Positions 7,877 to 15,832 of a DNA stretch of 33,878 nucleotides are shown here, one piece after another. Below the pieces are notes generated by a model. The model made no database searches. It had not been told where the DNA came from and was given only the letters and a program-made list of their open reading frames with translations. Both the position numbers and the translations under genes were made by a program. Source of the stretch: CAZCAC01 sp964496575 (GTDB lineage: Bacteria > Planctomycetota > UBA1135 > GCA-002686595); contig CAZCAC010000092.1 of NCBI GenBank assembly GCA_964496575.1, positions 1-33,878 of the forward strand, read 5' to 3'. How positions within the stretch are numbered: the first letter of the stretch is position 1; the number at the start of each line of letters is the position of its first letter.

Positions 7877-8863
7877 ATGAGACGAACCGCCCTGGCGCTC
7901 TGCGCCGCCCTGGCCCTCTCCGCCGCCGCCAGCGCCGGCGACCTCCGCCCCGACCGCCTCCCCGAGAACACCCGCTGGGTCGCCCACCTCGACCTGGAGG
8001 CCTTTTCCCGTACCGAGCTCTGGACCGCGATCCAGGACCAGGCCCGCCGCGAGGGGCACGAGCTACCCGGCACCCTCGATCTCGCCGGCATCGAGCTCGA
8101 CGAGGACGTGCCTCCCGAGGTCGTCAGGCGCCTGCGCGAGCTGCACATCGATCTCTTCCGCGACCTGAAATCGATCACCACGTTCGGCATCGATTCGGAC
8201 GTGGAGTCGAGCCTGGCCATGCTCGAGATGAGCTCGCTGGTCCACGACCTGCTCGACATCGCCCGCGAGGTCCCCGGCTACTCCCGTGTCGAGGTCGACT
8301 CGATCCGGATGCACCGCTGGCGGGATCCCGAAGGAGGGAACGAGGAGGCGTACTGCTACCTTCAGCGAGTCGCCGACGACGGCACGCACGTCGCGCTGTT
8401 CTCCACCGATCACCGGAAGATCGCCGCGGCCGCGCAGGTCCTTCGAGGAGAAGCGCGCTCGATGCGACCGGGCCAGGGGAGCGCACTGAAGCTCTCTCCG
8501 GGGAAGGGGAGCTTCCTCTACTTCGAGTGCGCGCACGGCATGCCCGGCCTGCACGAGCTCGGCGCGGAGTCGGAGATCGCCGGCCTGGTCGAGCGAGTCC
8601 AGCTCGACGTCGGTGAACGGAGTGGCTACCTCGAGGCGCGCGCCCGCGTCGCCGCCGAGGACCGTGACAAGACGCGCCACGCCGCCAACGTGCTCCAGGG
8701 TCTCACCTCGCTCGCGGCCCTGGCGTCCGACGACGAGCCCGAGATGCGGGTGCTGGCCAGGCTGTGCAACGGCCTCGACTTCCGTACCGAAGGGGACGAG
8801 CTGCTGATCGAGTTCGAGTGCGACTCGACCGAGCTGGTCGAGATGCTGGCGGGAATCCACTGA
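7877..8863 (+). CDS. Secreted protein of unknown function
   Basis: 328 aa. A clear Sec signal peptide (RR, hydrophobic stretch, cleavage near ASA-G at 20/21) leads into a mature protein beginning RPDRLPENTRWVAHLDLEAF. This 'wall of strands' opening, where a protein reports per-residue values of the type HLDLEAF and later LFSTDHRKIAAAAQVL, resembles DUF3352-like or related planctomycete secreted proteins, but I do not recognise a named family. No catalytic motif, transmembrane helix or cysteine pattern stands out. It is first in a likely operon: the ECF sigma gene starts about 23 nt after its stop. It could be a sensor or a target related to that sigma factor (inference). The start is supported by the signal peptide; no Shine-Dalgarno is present. 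Confidence 0.7.
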   Translation: MRRTALALCAALALSAAASAGDLRPDRLPENTRWVAHLDLEAFSRTELWTAIQDQARREGHELPGTLDLAGIELDEDVPPEVVRRLRELHIDLFRDLKSITTFGIDSDVESSLAMLEMSSLVHDLLDIAREVPGYSRVEVDSIRMHRWRDPEGGNEEAYCYLQRVADDGTHVALFSTDHRKIAAAAQVLRGEARSMRPGQGSALKLSPGKGSFLYFECAHGMPGLHELGAESEIAGLVERVQLDVGERSGYLEARARVAAEDRDKTRHAANVLQGLTSLAALASDDEPEMRVLARLCNGLDFRTEGDELLIEFECDSTELVEMLAGIH

Positions 8864-8886
8864 CCCGAGCGTTTCTCCCGACCGGA

Positions 8887-9519
8887 TTGAACCCCACGGG
8901 CCCGACCTCGACCTCGATCTCCACCGAGCAGCTCGCCCGCCAGGCGCGGGCGGGCTGCCGTGAGAGCTTCGAGGCCCTCGTGCGCCGCTACGCCGCCCCG
9001 CTCCAGGACTTCCTGCGGATGCGCGGTGGTGCCGGTGCGGAGGTCGAGGACCTGGCGCAGGAGAGCTTCCTGGCCGCCTGGCAGGAGATCTCGCGCTACG
9101 ACGAGCGCTGGTCCTTCACCACCTGGCTCTTCACCCTCGCGCATCGCCGCGGCATCAGCCGCTGGCGTCGGCGGCGGCCGGAGACGGTTCCCGAGGAGGT
9201 GCTCGATCGGCGGGCTCGGGGTCGGGATCCCTCGGAGCTGGCCAGCCTGCGGGAGCGGAAGGAGAACCTGTGGGAGCTGGCCCGCGAGGTTCTACCCGCG
9301 CCGCAGCGCGCGGCCCTCTGGCTCACCTACGCGGAGGGGGCGGACACCGGCGAGATCGCCCGCATTCTCGGTCGCGCCCGCCCGACCGTGCGCGTGCTCC
9401 TCTTCCGCGCCCGCCGCACCCTGGAGCGACACCTGCGCGCTCGCCTCGCCGAGAGCGCAGCGTCGGCCGCCGGCCAGGGAGACTCCCCGTCGGCCGTGAT
9501 TCTCGGAGGTGAATCGTGA
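8887..9519 (+). CDS. ECF-type RNA polymerase sigma factor
   Basis: About 210 aa. Region 2 is clear: FEALVRRYAAPLQDFLRMR, then VEDLAQESFLAAWQ and TTWLFTLAHRRGISRWRRRR. Region 4 has LPAPQRAALWLTYAEGADTGEIARILGR followed by the helix-turn-helix tail TVRVLLFRARRTLERHL. These are ECF sigma-70 hallmarks, so the protein should direct RNA polymerase to specific promoters. The start is uncertain. No ATG lies before conserved region 2, so I used the TTG at 8887; the frame stays open to the left inside the preceding gene. Its stop overlaps the GTG of the next gene as GTGA, with a full GGAGGTGA Shine-Dalgarno just upstream, so the two are translationally coupled, as expected of a sigma factor and its regulator. 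Confidence 0.85.
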   Translation: MNPTGPTSTSISTEQLARQARAGCRESFEALVRRYAAPLQDFLRMRGGAGAEVEDLAQESFLAAWQEISRYDERWSFTTWLFTLAHRRGISRWRRRRPETVPEEVLDRRARGRDPSELASLRERKENLWELAREVLPAPQRAALWLTYAEGADTGEIARILGRARPTVRVLLFRARRTLERHLRARLAESAASAAGQGDSPSAVILGGES

Positions 9520-9959
9520 ACGAGAGGAGACGACCCGGTGATCCCCGCTTCCAGCGACTGGGAGAGCGCCTGCGAGCCGACGTCGCCGGTGCGCGACGGT
9601 CGGTGGGCCCCCGCCGGGTCGAGGAGCTGATCGGCGCGCTCGGTCGCGACGTCGCACCGCCACCTCCCCGCTCTCGCTTCGCCCACCGCCTCGCCCAGGC
9701 CGCGGCCCTGCTCGTGGCGGTCGGCGCCGGCTATCTCCTGGCCTCCCGCGACGCCGAGACCGCGCCGCCTCCCCCACCGATCGAGGTCGCCGCGCCGAGC
9801 CCGATGAGGGTCGAGGTCGATCCATGGGCGCGGGCGGAGGAGTGGAAGCGCGCTCTCGATCGAGCGATGTCCGACGAACGCCGGCGGATCCTGATCGACG
9901 CCGAGCGAGTCTACCGGGCGGTCTGGAGCGGACTGCCGCGCCGGTTGTTCGAGAGATGA
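9516..9959 (+). CDS. Small membrane protein, putative anti-sigma factor
   Basis: 147 aa with one predicted transmembrane segment at about 59-76 (AQAAALLVAVGAGYLLA), a basic N-terminal half of roughly 55 residues that would be cytoplasmic, a Pro-rich stretch, and a C-terminal part (EEWKRALDRAMSDERRRIL). The coupling to the ECF gene (GTGA overlap) and the topology suggest an anti-sigma factor. It lacks the HxxxCxxC zinc motif of ZAS anti-sigma proteins, so it is a guess from context. The C-terminal part has some resemblance to heavy-metal-resistance or periplasmic sensor helices, but I cannot name a family. Confidence 0.6.
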   Translation: MNERRRPGDPRFQRLGERLRADVAGARRSVGPRRVEELIGALGRDVAPPPPRSRFAHRLAQAAALLVAVGAGYLLASRDAETAPPPPPIEVAAPSPMRVEVDPWARAEEWKRALDRAMSDERRRILIDAERVYRAVWSGLPRRLFER

Positions 9960-10037
9960 GATGCGGCCAGGGCGAGTCCGACGCGATTCGCCCCCTTCGA
10001 CGGAGACACCTGGACCACCCCGGGAATCGTGGCGGGT

Positions 10038-10065
10038 TTGCCCCGGCTCCGTACCTCCGTATCCT
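10038..10065 (+). promoter_or_regulatory. Sigma-70-like promoter, leaderless start
   Basis: TTGCCC at 10038-10043, a 16-nt spacer, and TATCCT at 10060-10065, which is 6 nt before the ATG at 10072. This is one of the best promoter matches in the window and implies a leaderless transcript for the YwiC-like gene. Confidence 0.55.
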
Positions 10066-10071
10066 GCGCGG

Positions 10072-10692
10072 ATGGTTCGCCGCTTCAAACCCGGGCGCAT
10101 GCCCGATCCCGCCCGCGCGCACGGAGCGTGGGTCTACCTGGTCCTGTCGATCGTCGCGGGGGGACTGACCGCGGCCGGAGGCGGGTTCTGGCCGGCGATC
10201 CTCGGCGGGGTCGGTTTCGCCGGCGTGTTCCTGATCGCCAGCGCCCTCGCTCTCTCCTGGCGCAAGCGAGGGCGGCGGCTCGCTCTCGGGATCCTCTTCA
10301 CCCTGGTCCCCCCGCTGCTCGCGCTCCACTTCGGCGCCGACCCGATCTTCTTCGCCTACGCGATGGTCGCTCTCTTCCCCGCCGCCCTCTCGGCGTGGTT
10401 CGCCGAGCGGCAGGGCTTCCAGTCCCCCGCCGCGCTCGCCGCCGGCATCGCCACCCTGGTCGTCGCCGCCCCGTGCGCGGCCTGCGCGGGGGGAGCCAGC
10501 CTCGCCCAGGTGTCGCTCCTCTTCGGCCTGCTCGCCCCCTTCTTCATCTGGCGCACGCTGCACGTCCGCAAGTTGCTGGCGAAGGACGACGCGCCCAGCG
10601 GCGCGAAGCTGCGCGCCCGCGGCTGGCGTGAAGCGCTGTACGGAGTGCTGTGGACCGGCGCCGCCGTCCTCGCGCTCCACCTGTTCGGCTGA
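10072..10692 (+). CDS. YwiC-like integral membrane protein
   Basis: 206 aa with five or six hydrophobic segments covering most of the protein from residue 20. The N terminus reads RRFKPGRMPDPARAHGAWVY; the HGAW motif at residues 17-20 just before the first membrane helix is characteristic of the YwiC-like family (unknown function). The open frame continues 37 codons upstream, but that stretch is Pro/Arg-rich, and a promoter-like TATCCT sits 6 nt before the ATG at 10072, so I chose that start. The gene is followed only 7 nt later by the convergent DJ-1/PfpI gene. Function unknown. Confidence 0.7.
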   Translation: MVRRFKPGRMPDPARAHGAWVYLVLSIVAGGLTAAGGGFWPAILGGVGFAGVFLIASALALSWRKRGRRLALGILFTLVPPLLALHFGADPIFFAYAMVALFPAALSAWFAERQGFQSPAALAAGIATLVVAAPCAACAGGASLAQVSLLFGLLAPFFIWRTLHVRKLLAKDDAPSGAKLRARGWREALYGVLWTGAAVLALHLFG

Positions 10693-10699
10693 GCGGGGA

Positions 10700-11290
10700 T
10701 CAGGGGTCGGCGAACCCCATCAGGCGGCGGATCTCCCGCGCGTTCTCCACATCGGTCAGCCGCTCCAGGAGCAGCAGGGCCACGTCAATCGCGGTCGCTG
10801 GAGAGGTCGAGGTGATGATGTTACCATCCGCCACCACCGCCTGATCGAGAACGTCGACGTCGAAGCCGGCGAGCTGCTCGCGGCGATGCCCACCCGAGAG
10901 GCCGTAGGTGGTCGCGCAGCGCCCCTTCAGCACCCCGCTGTTGGCCACCGGCAACGCGCCTACGCAGATCGAGGCGATCGGTTTGCCCCGGGTCTCGAAG
11001 GCGCGGATCAGCGCCGCCACCTCCTCCGAGTACGCCTCGGTGTAGAAGCCGTGCTCCTCGAAGCCTCCGGGCAGGGCCAGCGCATCGAACTCGCTGGCCT
11101 CTACCTCGGCCACCCGGATGTCGGAGAGGATCGTCAGCCCGAACGTGCAGCGCACCTCGCGCGTCGTGGCCGCCGTGATCACCTCGATCGGCTCGCTGCC
11201 GTACGTGTTCGCCCAGCCCAGGACGTCGAAGAACGCGGCGGTCTCAAAGACCTCCGCGCCGACGGGGACGAGCAACAGGACTCGTTTCAC
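10700..11290 (-). CDS. DJ-1/PfpI family protein
   Basis: 196-aa class I glutamine-amidotransferase-like fold of the DJ-1/PfpI superfamily. The N-terminal strand and conserved Glu (VLLLVPVGAEVFE, Glu16) and the nucleophile elbow ASICVGALPVANSGVLKG with Cys109 match human DJ-1 Glu18 and Cys106. LALPGGF at 71-77 is the usual glycine loop. Family members include glyoxalases/deglycases, chaperones and proteases; the residue after Cys is Val rather than His, as in the DJ-1 type rather than the PfpI protease type. The start is GTG at 11290, with CCGGAG about 8 nt upstream. It lies 21 nt after the URO-D family gene on the same strand and is probably cotranscribed. Confidence 0.88.
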   Translation of the reverse strand: MKRVLLLVPVGAEVFETAAFFDVLGWANTYGSEPIEVITAATTREVRCTFGLTILSDIRVAEVEASEFDALALPGGFEEHGFYTEAYSEEVAALIRAFETRGKPIASICVGALPVANSGVLKGRCATTYGLSGGHRREQLAGFDVDVLDQAVVADGNIITSTSPATAIDVALLLLERLTDVENAREIRRLMGFADP

Positions 11291-11311
11291 GGCATGGCTC
11301 CGGTTCGATGG

Positions 11312-12289
11312 TCAGTCGTACCACCCGTGCTCGCGGGCGGTGTGGTAGGCGAGCTCGACCCGCTCCAGCGCGGTGTCGGGCTGCACGGTGTGCTCGGTGT
11401 TGAAGATGAAGCCGCCGCCGGGTTTGCACGTGAGCACGTTCTCCCGCACGTGCTCGACCAGCTCCTCCTCGGTAGCCCGCGGCAGGTAGTGCCGGATCTC
11501 CAGCCCCCCGTGGATGGTGAGCCGCTCGCCCCAGCGCTCCTTGATCTCTCGCAGGTCGAAGCCGGCGGACTGCTGCAGGGGGTGCATCGCCTCGACGCCC
11601 ATCTCGAGGAAGTCGTCGATCACCGGCTGGAAGTAGCCGCAGGAGTGTAGCGAGCAGAAGAGGCCCCGCTCCCTGCCGGCGGCCACGATCGCGGCATCGA
11701 GCGGGGCGATTCGCTCTCGCCAGCTCTTCGGGCTCACGATCATCTGCTGGTTGGCGCCGATGTCGCCGCTGACGTGGAAGACGTCGATGCCGAGCTCCAC
11801 GACGTTGCGGGAGACGTGGGCCGACCAGCGCCCCAGCTTCTCGAAGAAAGCCTGCATCGGGGGCTCCCACAGTCCGAAGCCCAGCAAGGTCTGCTCGACG
11901 CCGATGAAGGAGTAGGCGGCCTCCAGCACCCCCCAGGTCTGCGCCAGGATGCACTTGTCCTCGCCGTACCGCTCGACCAGCTCGGTCACGCCCTCGTAGA
12001 TCGAAGGGTCGTCGGGGTCGAGGAAGTCGTCGCCCTCGAGCTCGTCGAAGGAGAGGTTCATGTGCTCCTCGACGAACTCGGGGTTGTGCCGGTTCGGTGG
12101 CGGCGTGACCGCCATGAAGACGTCGATGCCGAGCAGCTCGTTGAAGGCGTCCAGGCTGCCGTACTTCTCGACCACCGCGGCGCGCACGTCCTTGCGGAAC
12201 ATCCAGATGTTGAGCGGCACCCGGTCCGGCTCGCGGTGCTGAAGGCTGGTCAACGTCCGCTCCTTGCCACTCATCCGCTCGGTTCTCAT
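11312..12289 (-). CDS. Uroporphyrinogen-decarboxylase-family protein
   Basis: 325-aa URO-D superfamily protein of about the usual length. It opens with MSGKERTLTSLQHREPDRVPL, the common 'R-x-x-x-x-L-x-x-x-x-P-D-R-V-P' start of the family. It continues with DVFHVSGDIGANQQMIVSPKSW, then LHSCGYFQPVIDDFLEMG and, near the end, the H-G-G-L strand. The HSCG and HGGLE motifs and the lack of haem-pathway neighbours fit the methyltransferase-like branch (MtaA/CmuA relatives) as well as a decarboxylase, so I do not assign hemE. Two starts compete: ATG at 12289 with AGGAG only about 4 nt away, or ATG at 12274. The likely operon partner is the DJ-1/PfpI gene. Confidence 0.85.
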   Translation of the reverse strand: MRTERMSGKERTLTSLQHREPDRVPLNIWMFRKDVRAAVVEKYGSLDAFNELLGIDVFMAVTPPPNRHNPEFVEEHMNLSFDELEGDDFLDPDDPSIYEGVTELVERYGEDKCILAQTWGVLEAAYSFIGVEQTLLGFGLWEPPMQAFFEKLGRWSAHVSRNVVELGIDVFHVSGDIGANQQMIVSPKSWRERIAPLDAAIVAAGRERGLFCSLHSCGYFQPVIDDFLEMGVEAMHPLQQSAGFDLREIKERWGERLTIHGGLEIRHYLPRATEEELVEHVRENVLTCKPGGGFIFNTEHTVQPDTALERVELAYHTAREHGWYD

Positions 12290-12322
12290 CGGCTCCTCGT
12301 GCGCTGGATTCGGGGAAACGAC

Positions 12323-12349
12323 CGCGGGCCGCCCGATCGGCGACCCGCG
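12323..12349. other. 11-bp hairpin: terminator or leader structure
   Basis: Arms CGCGGGCCGCC (12323-12333) and GGCGACCCGCG (12339-12349) with a 5-nt loop and one mismatch. On the minus strand it is followed by GTCGTTTCCCC, a poor T-tract. It lies downstream of the secreted propeller gene and may end that transcript. It also falls inside the predicted 70-nt leader of the URO-D gene, so it may instead be a leader structure. Confidence 0.4.
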
Positions 12350-12365
12350 TCATCCCGGGTGCGCC

Positions 12366-12394
12366 AGGATAGCCCCTGACGCCCCGCCAGCCAA
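12366..12394 (-). promoter_or_regulatory. Sigma-70-like promoter for URO-D/DJ-1 genes
   Basis: On the minus strand, TTGGCT (complement of 12389-12394), a 17-nt spacer and TATCCT (complement of 12366-12371). The spacing is ideal. The expected start is near 12359, giving a leader of about 70 nt that includes the hairpin at 12323-12349. Confidence 0.5.
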
Positions 12395-12405
12395 TCAATC
12401 GGCGT

Positions 12406-15400
12406 TCACGGCGCCCAGACGATCTCGATGCCGTTGGTGGCGTTGAAGTCGTTGACGCCGACGCCACAGGGCTGGCCGCCGGAGTTGTCGCGGTACCAGA
12501 GCTGGTAGCGCTTGGTGTCGCCCGCGGAGACGTTGCCGGCCCTGACCGAGATCGGCGTGGCCCAGGCGGAGGTGTCGGAGGCACCGGACGCGTCCGAGAA
12601 GCGGACGCCGAGGCGCTTCAGATCGCCGCCGGCGCACTGCAGACCATCACCCCAGACGACGCCGGGGGACAGGTCGTTGTCGGCCTGGAAGTAGAGGCCG
12701 CTGTTGTTGGGGTCCAGGCCGGTGCCGGCGAGGACTACCGTGTCGGCGCTGATGCTGGCGACGCCGGTCCCGGTGAGCCGGGCCCCCGAGGCGAACGCGC
12801 CGTTGGCGCAACCGGAGCCGGGAACGCTCCCGTCGTTGTTGTTACCGCAGGGGCAGGGAGTGCCCGAGCCGTCACCGAAGCAGTAGGGCGTGCCCGTACC
12901 GCCACCCGAGACCGTCCACTTGTCGACCCAGGTCTCCCACGGGCCGACGCTGTACTCCAGGTGACTCCAGAAGGTCCCCGGTTCGGCGGGGTCTTCGTCG
13001 AGACCGGAGTAGTCGCCCCACCGGTCGTAGTTGTAGGGCGTGGTGCTGACCTGCAGCTGGATCGGCGCCCGCATCGAGCCGGGCGCATCACCCACCAGCT
13101 GGTAGGCCGCCTCGATCGAGATCGGCTCATTGCTGGCCGAGCGGTTGTAGGAGACGGTGATGTTGCCCGCCGCGTCGGGGCTGATGTCGGGGAACCAGGT
13201 GTAGACCCCGGAGCCCAGGTCGATCTCACCCTCCTGGACGAGGGTCGGGCTGCCGCTGTCGGGCCAGTTGCCTAGATCGATCTCGTACCAGCGCACCCTG
13301 GTGATGCCGCCCGAGCCGATGCCGTGCGCGCAGTAGAGGTGACCGTTGCGCACCACGCCGTGCTTGATGCGCGTGTCGATCGTCCAGATCTGCGTGGAGG
13401 AACCTTGCTGCGGGGCGTAGGCCGGGTAGTCGTAGGAGGAGACCGGTAGGTTGAAGCTGTTCGGCGAGGCGGTCGGGGTCTTCTTGCACTGGAGGCGCAA
13501 GTAGTTCCCGGCACTGCCGAACGAGGTCACGAAGTACATGTAGGCGTTGCCAGCATCGTAGTTCTTGACGTTGCCCAGCGTCTGCAGGCTCGAGCTCATC
13601 TGCTGGTTCCACCAGGTCCCCAGCGTGCCGTTCATCACGTTGGCCTTGTCGAAGATCATCACCCGGTTGCCGCCGCCGCTGAAGCAGTCGGTGGTGATGG
13701 AAATGTGGTCCCGGCTGATCCCCAGGTTGGGGAAGTCGGGGAAGGCGCAGGTCGGGGAGACCTGCACGCGGTACTTCCACCAGTCGTCCTCATCGTCGGG
13801 ATGCGAGTCCTTCGAGACCGCGAAGCAGACGTAGTCCTGGCTACCCAGCTCGGAGTTGGCCACCACGAAGCGTTGCGTGTGCCAGTCGTAGGCGCTGACC
13901 GGGTCGAAGACGAAGTCCCCGGCGCCCAGGCTGCCGTAGAAGCCTCCGGAGAGGGTGTTGTCCTGGCGCCACATCTCGACGCCGGCCTTGGTGAAGGCGG
14001 CGATCTCCATGTTCACCTGGGAGATGATCATGTCGGGGCCGACCGCCACGTCGGGGTCCGGGGGGATCCAGGCGGTCTGGTCGTGGGCGACGAAGCCGTC
14101 GGCACTGGGAGCGTTCGGCGGAGGCACGCGCGGGGTGCGGGCCGCCCAGGCGGGCAGCGGATCGGGGTAGGTGACGTCGCCGGTGTCGGCCGAGACCAGG
14201 TCGGTGCAGGCCGCCAGCGGCTCCACCGCCGGAGGTGCGGGAACGTCGAAGCCCCGCGGCGTGAGGATCCGCACCGCCACGCCGCTGCCGTCGTCGATCG
14301 CGTCGCCAGACCAGGTGAAGACCAGGCTGTCGCCGGACCAGTCGGCGCGCTGCCGCGCCCGCGACGAATTGAGGGTGTGGAAGCCGCGCTTCGCATCGTT
14401 CACCCGGAGTGCGTCGCCGAGGAGAGCTCCGCTGGAGTCGAAGGCCTGCGCCCAGATGTCGCACTGTCGACCAGCCTTGCCGTTCTCCTTGGTGTAGGTC
14501 CCCGTGTGCAGGTTGTAGGCGACCAGGAAACGGCCGTCATCCGCACAGAGCGCGATCGCCCCGTTCTGGTGCCCTTCGGCGTCTTCCCCGACGGAGAACG
14601 ACGCGCCGAGCGGCTCGAGGTCGGGGCCGAAGCGACGGGCGCGCGCGTGGTAGTCGTAGGCGTCCGGCGCGTTCGCCATCCAGGCCACCAGCACTCGCCC
14701 CGAGCCGTCGACGTCGACGCTCGGCTCGAGGTGCTGAAGCCCTTCGAGGTCGTGCACCGCGAAGGTCTCACCGAGACCGCCATCGGAGCATACCCGCCGG
14801 CCGACGAGGCCGAGCGGCACGGACTTCTCGTCGGCGGCCTGCCAGACCGCGACGAAGTCCCCACCGGGCAGCGCGGCGACGTCGGGAACGGTCTCCCGAC
14901 CCTGCTCGAGCTCGCCGAGGCGGAACGGATCGCCCACGGGCATCCCGTCGGGGGCGAGGCGGCGTCCGACCACGGTGATGTGTCCGAACTCGTTCTTCAC
15001 GTAGGCGACCAGCATCTCGCCGCGCTCGTTCACCGCGATGGCGGGATCGTCGTAGATCTCTTGTGGCTCGCCACCGACCCAGATCTCGTCACCGACCGGA
15101 GCGAAACCCTCGTCGGTATCGGCGAGCCGGCGCAGGAAGATCCCGTTCTGCGGAGTCCGCCGGTACATCGAGCTCCAGACCACCCACGCGGAGCCGTCGG
15201 GCCCGAAGGTCGCGTAGGAATCCTGCTGGGCTCCGGGGAGCGTCTGGTTGACGTGAAGCTCGGTGCCGAGCGGCCGGCCGAGGGGATCGAGCAGCTGGGC
15301 GAAGACGCCGTAGTTGCCGACCTCCTGTCGACGGCTGCTCCAGGTGGCGAGGATCCGACCCTCCGCATCGATCGCGATGCTGGGATCCTCCTGTGCGCTG

Positions 15401-15546
15401 AAGGTGTACGTGTTGGCCCGGACTTCCCGGGGTTGAAGGGAATCGAGGGTACCGCTCGTCTCTTCACTGAAAGCGGTCAGGAAGGTCAATCCGCCCAGGA
15501 GGGCGAGCGACGCAGTTCCGGCGAGAAGCCTGGGGATGGTATTCAT
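12406..15546 (-). CDS. Large secreted beta-propeller protein with C-terminal domain
   Basis: 1046 aa with a signal peptide (residues 1 to about 25). Residues 45 to about 400 hold repeated units of 60-70 residues of the form D-P-x-I-A-x-D-x-x-G-R-x-L-x-x-W, then V/F-x-x-R-x-L-x-x-D-G-x-x-x-G, typical of a beta-propeller. A second block, about 470-880, is Asn/Tyr/Trp-rich and begins with a Q-T-A-W-I-P-P-D-P-D-V-A-V-G-P segment, a further propeller-like or sialidase-like fold. Residues 888-1046 form a Cys/Gly-rich domain starting YCFGDGSGTPCPCGNNN, with a GLYFQADN strand and a YQLWYRDNS strand near the end. The same domain occurs in the Kelch protein at 20378-21853. Likely exported or cell-surface. 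No catalytic residues were identified. Confidence 0.75.
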   Translation of the reverse strand: MNTIPRLLAGTASLALLGGLTFLTAFSEETSGTLDSLQPREVRANTYTFSAQEDPSIAIDAEGRILATWSSRRQEVGNYGVFAQLLDPLGRPLGTELHVNQTLPGAQQDSYATFGPDGSAWVVWSSMYRRTPQNGIFLRRLADTDEGFAPVGDEIWVGGEPQEIYDDPAIAVNERGEMLVAYVKNEFGHITVVGRRLAPDGMPVGDPFRLGELEQGRETVPDVAALPGGDFVAVWQAADEKSVPLGLVGRRVCSDGGLGETFAVHDLEGLQHLEPSVDVDGSGRVLVAWMANAPDAYDYHARARRFGPDLEPLGASFSVGEDAEGHQNGAIALCADDGRFLVAYNLHTGTYTKENGKAGRQCDIWAQAFDSSGALLGDALRVNDAKRGFHTLNSSRARQRADWSGDSLVFTWSGDAIDDGSGVAVRILTPRGFDVPAPPAVEPLAACTDLVSADTGDVTYPDPLPAWAARTPRVPPPNAPSADGFVAHDQTAWIPPDPDVAVGPDMIISQVNMEIAAFTKAGVEMWRQDNTLSGGFYGSLGAGDFVFDPVSAYDWHTQRFVVANSELGSQDYVCFAVSKDSHPDDEDDWWKYRVQVSPTCAFPDFPNLGISRDHISITTDCFSGGGNRVMIFDKANVMNGTLGTWWNQQMSSSLQTLGNVKNYDAGNAYMYFVTSFGSAGNYLRLQCKKTPTASPNSFNLPVSSYDYPAYAPQQGSSTQIWTIDTRIKHGVVRNGHLYCAHGIGSGGITRVRWYEIDLGNWPDSGSPTLVQEGEIDLGSGVYTWFPDISPDAAGNITVSYNRSASNEPISIEAAYQLVGDAPGSMRAPIQLQVSTTPYNYDRWGDYSGLDEDPAEPGTFWSHLEYSVGPWETWVDKWTVSGGGTGTPYCFGDGSGTPCPCGNNNDGSVPGSGCANGAFASGARLTGTGVASISADTVVLAGTGLDPNNSGLYFQADNDLSPGVVWGDGLQCAGGDLKRLGVRFSDASGASDTSAWATPISVRAGNVSAGDTKRYQLWYRDNSGGQPCGVGVNDFNATNGIEIVWAP

Positions 15547-15832
15547 GGGTGACAGGTGGGTTCGTTTAGAAGGATGCCCGGCACGAGGATCGAGCGACCT
15601 CGAGGTCGGGCCGGTCCGGGTGGAGACGACCGGTCCATTGAGAATAGCAAGTCCACCCTTCCTGGCTACGTTTCTGCCGTTATCGCTGCCCCACCGATCG
15701 GTTTCGCGCGCTCAGGAGACCTCGAGCCTCGCCTCCCCGCGAGATTTCGAGCTGATAGCGAAATCGCTCAACGAGAGGTCGGGAGGCGAAGATCCGCAAG
15801 CGCCCCCCTCCTGTACACGCTCACCCGGGGAT
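15547..15832. other. Intergenic region with palindromes, 286 bp
   Basis: No gene seen. It holds the promoter of the secreted propeller gene. A perfect 14-bp palindrome, CGACCTCGAGGTCG, sits at 15595-15608, about 50 nt before that start. A GATTTCG/CGAAATC dyad with a 9-nt loop lies at 15743-15765. A possible minus-strand -10, TATTCT, is the complement of 15641-15646. No clear terminator for the glycosyltransferase gene. Confidence 0.4.

Noticed and set aside
9961..10071. Upstream extension of the YwiC-like gene
   Set aside because: Pro/Arg-rich and covered by a promoter-like TTGCCC-N16-TATCCT just before the ATG at 10072.
11312..12289. hemE (haem pathway uroporphyrinogen decarboxylase)
   Set aside because: No haem genes nearby, and the HSCG/HGGLE motifs and DJ-1 neighbour fit the broader superfamily better.
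13705..15552. 615-codon open frame antisense to the secreted propeller gene
   Set aside because: Lies fully inside a gene with clear signal peptide and repeats on the other strand; composition is typical of a shadow frame.
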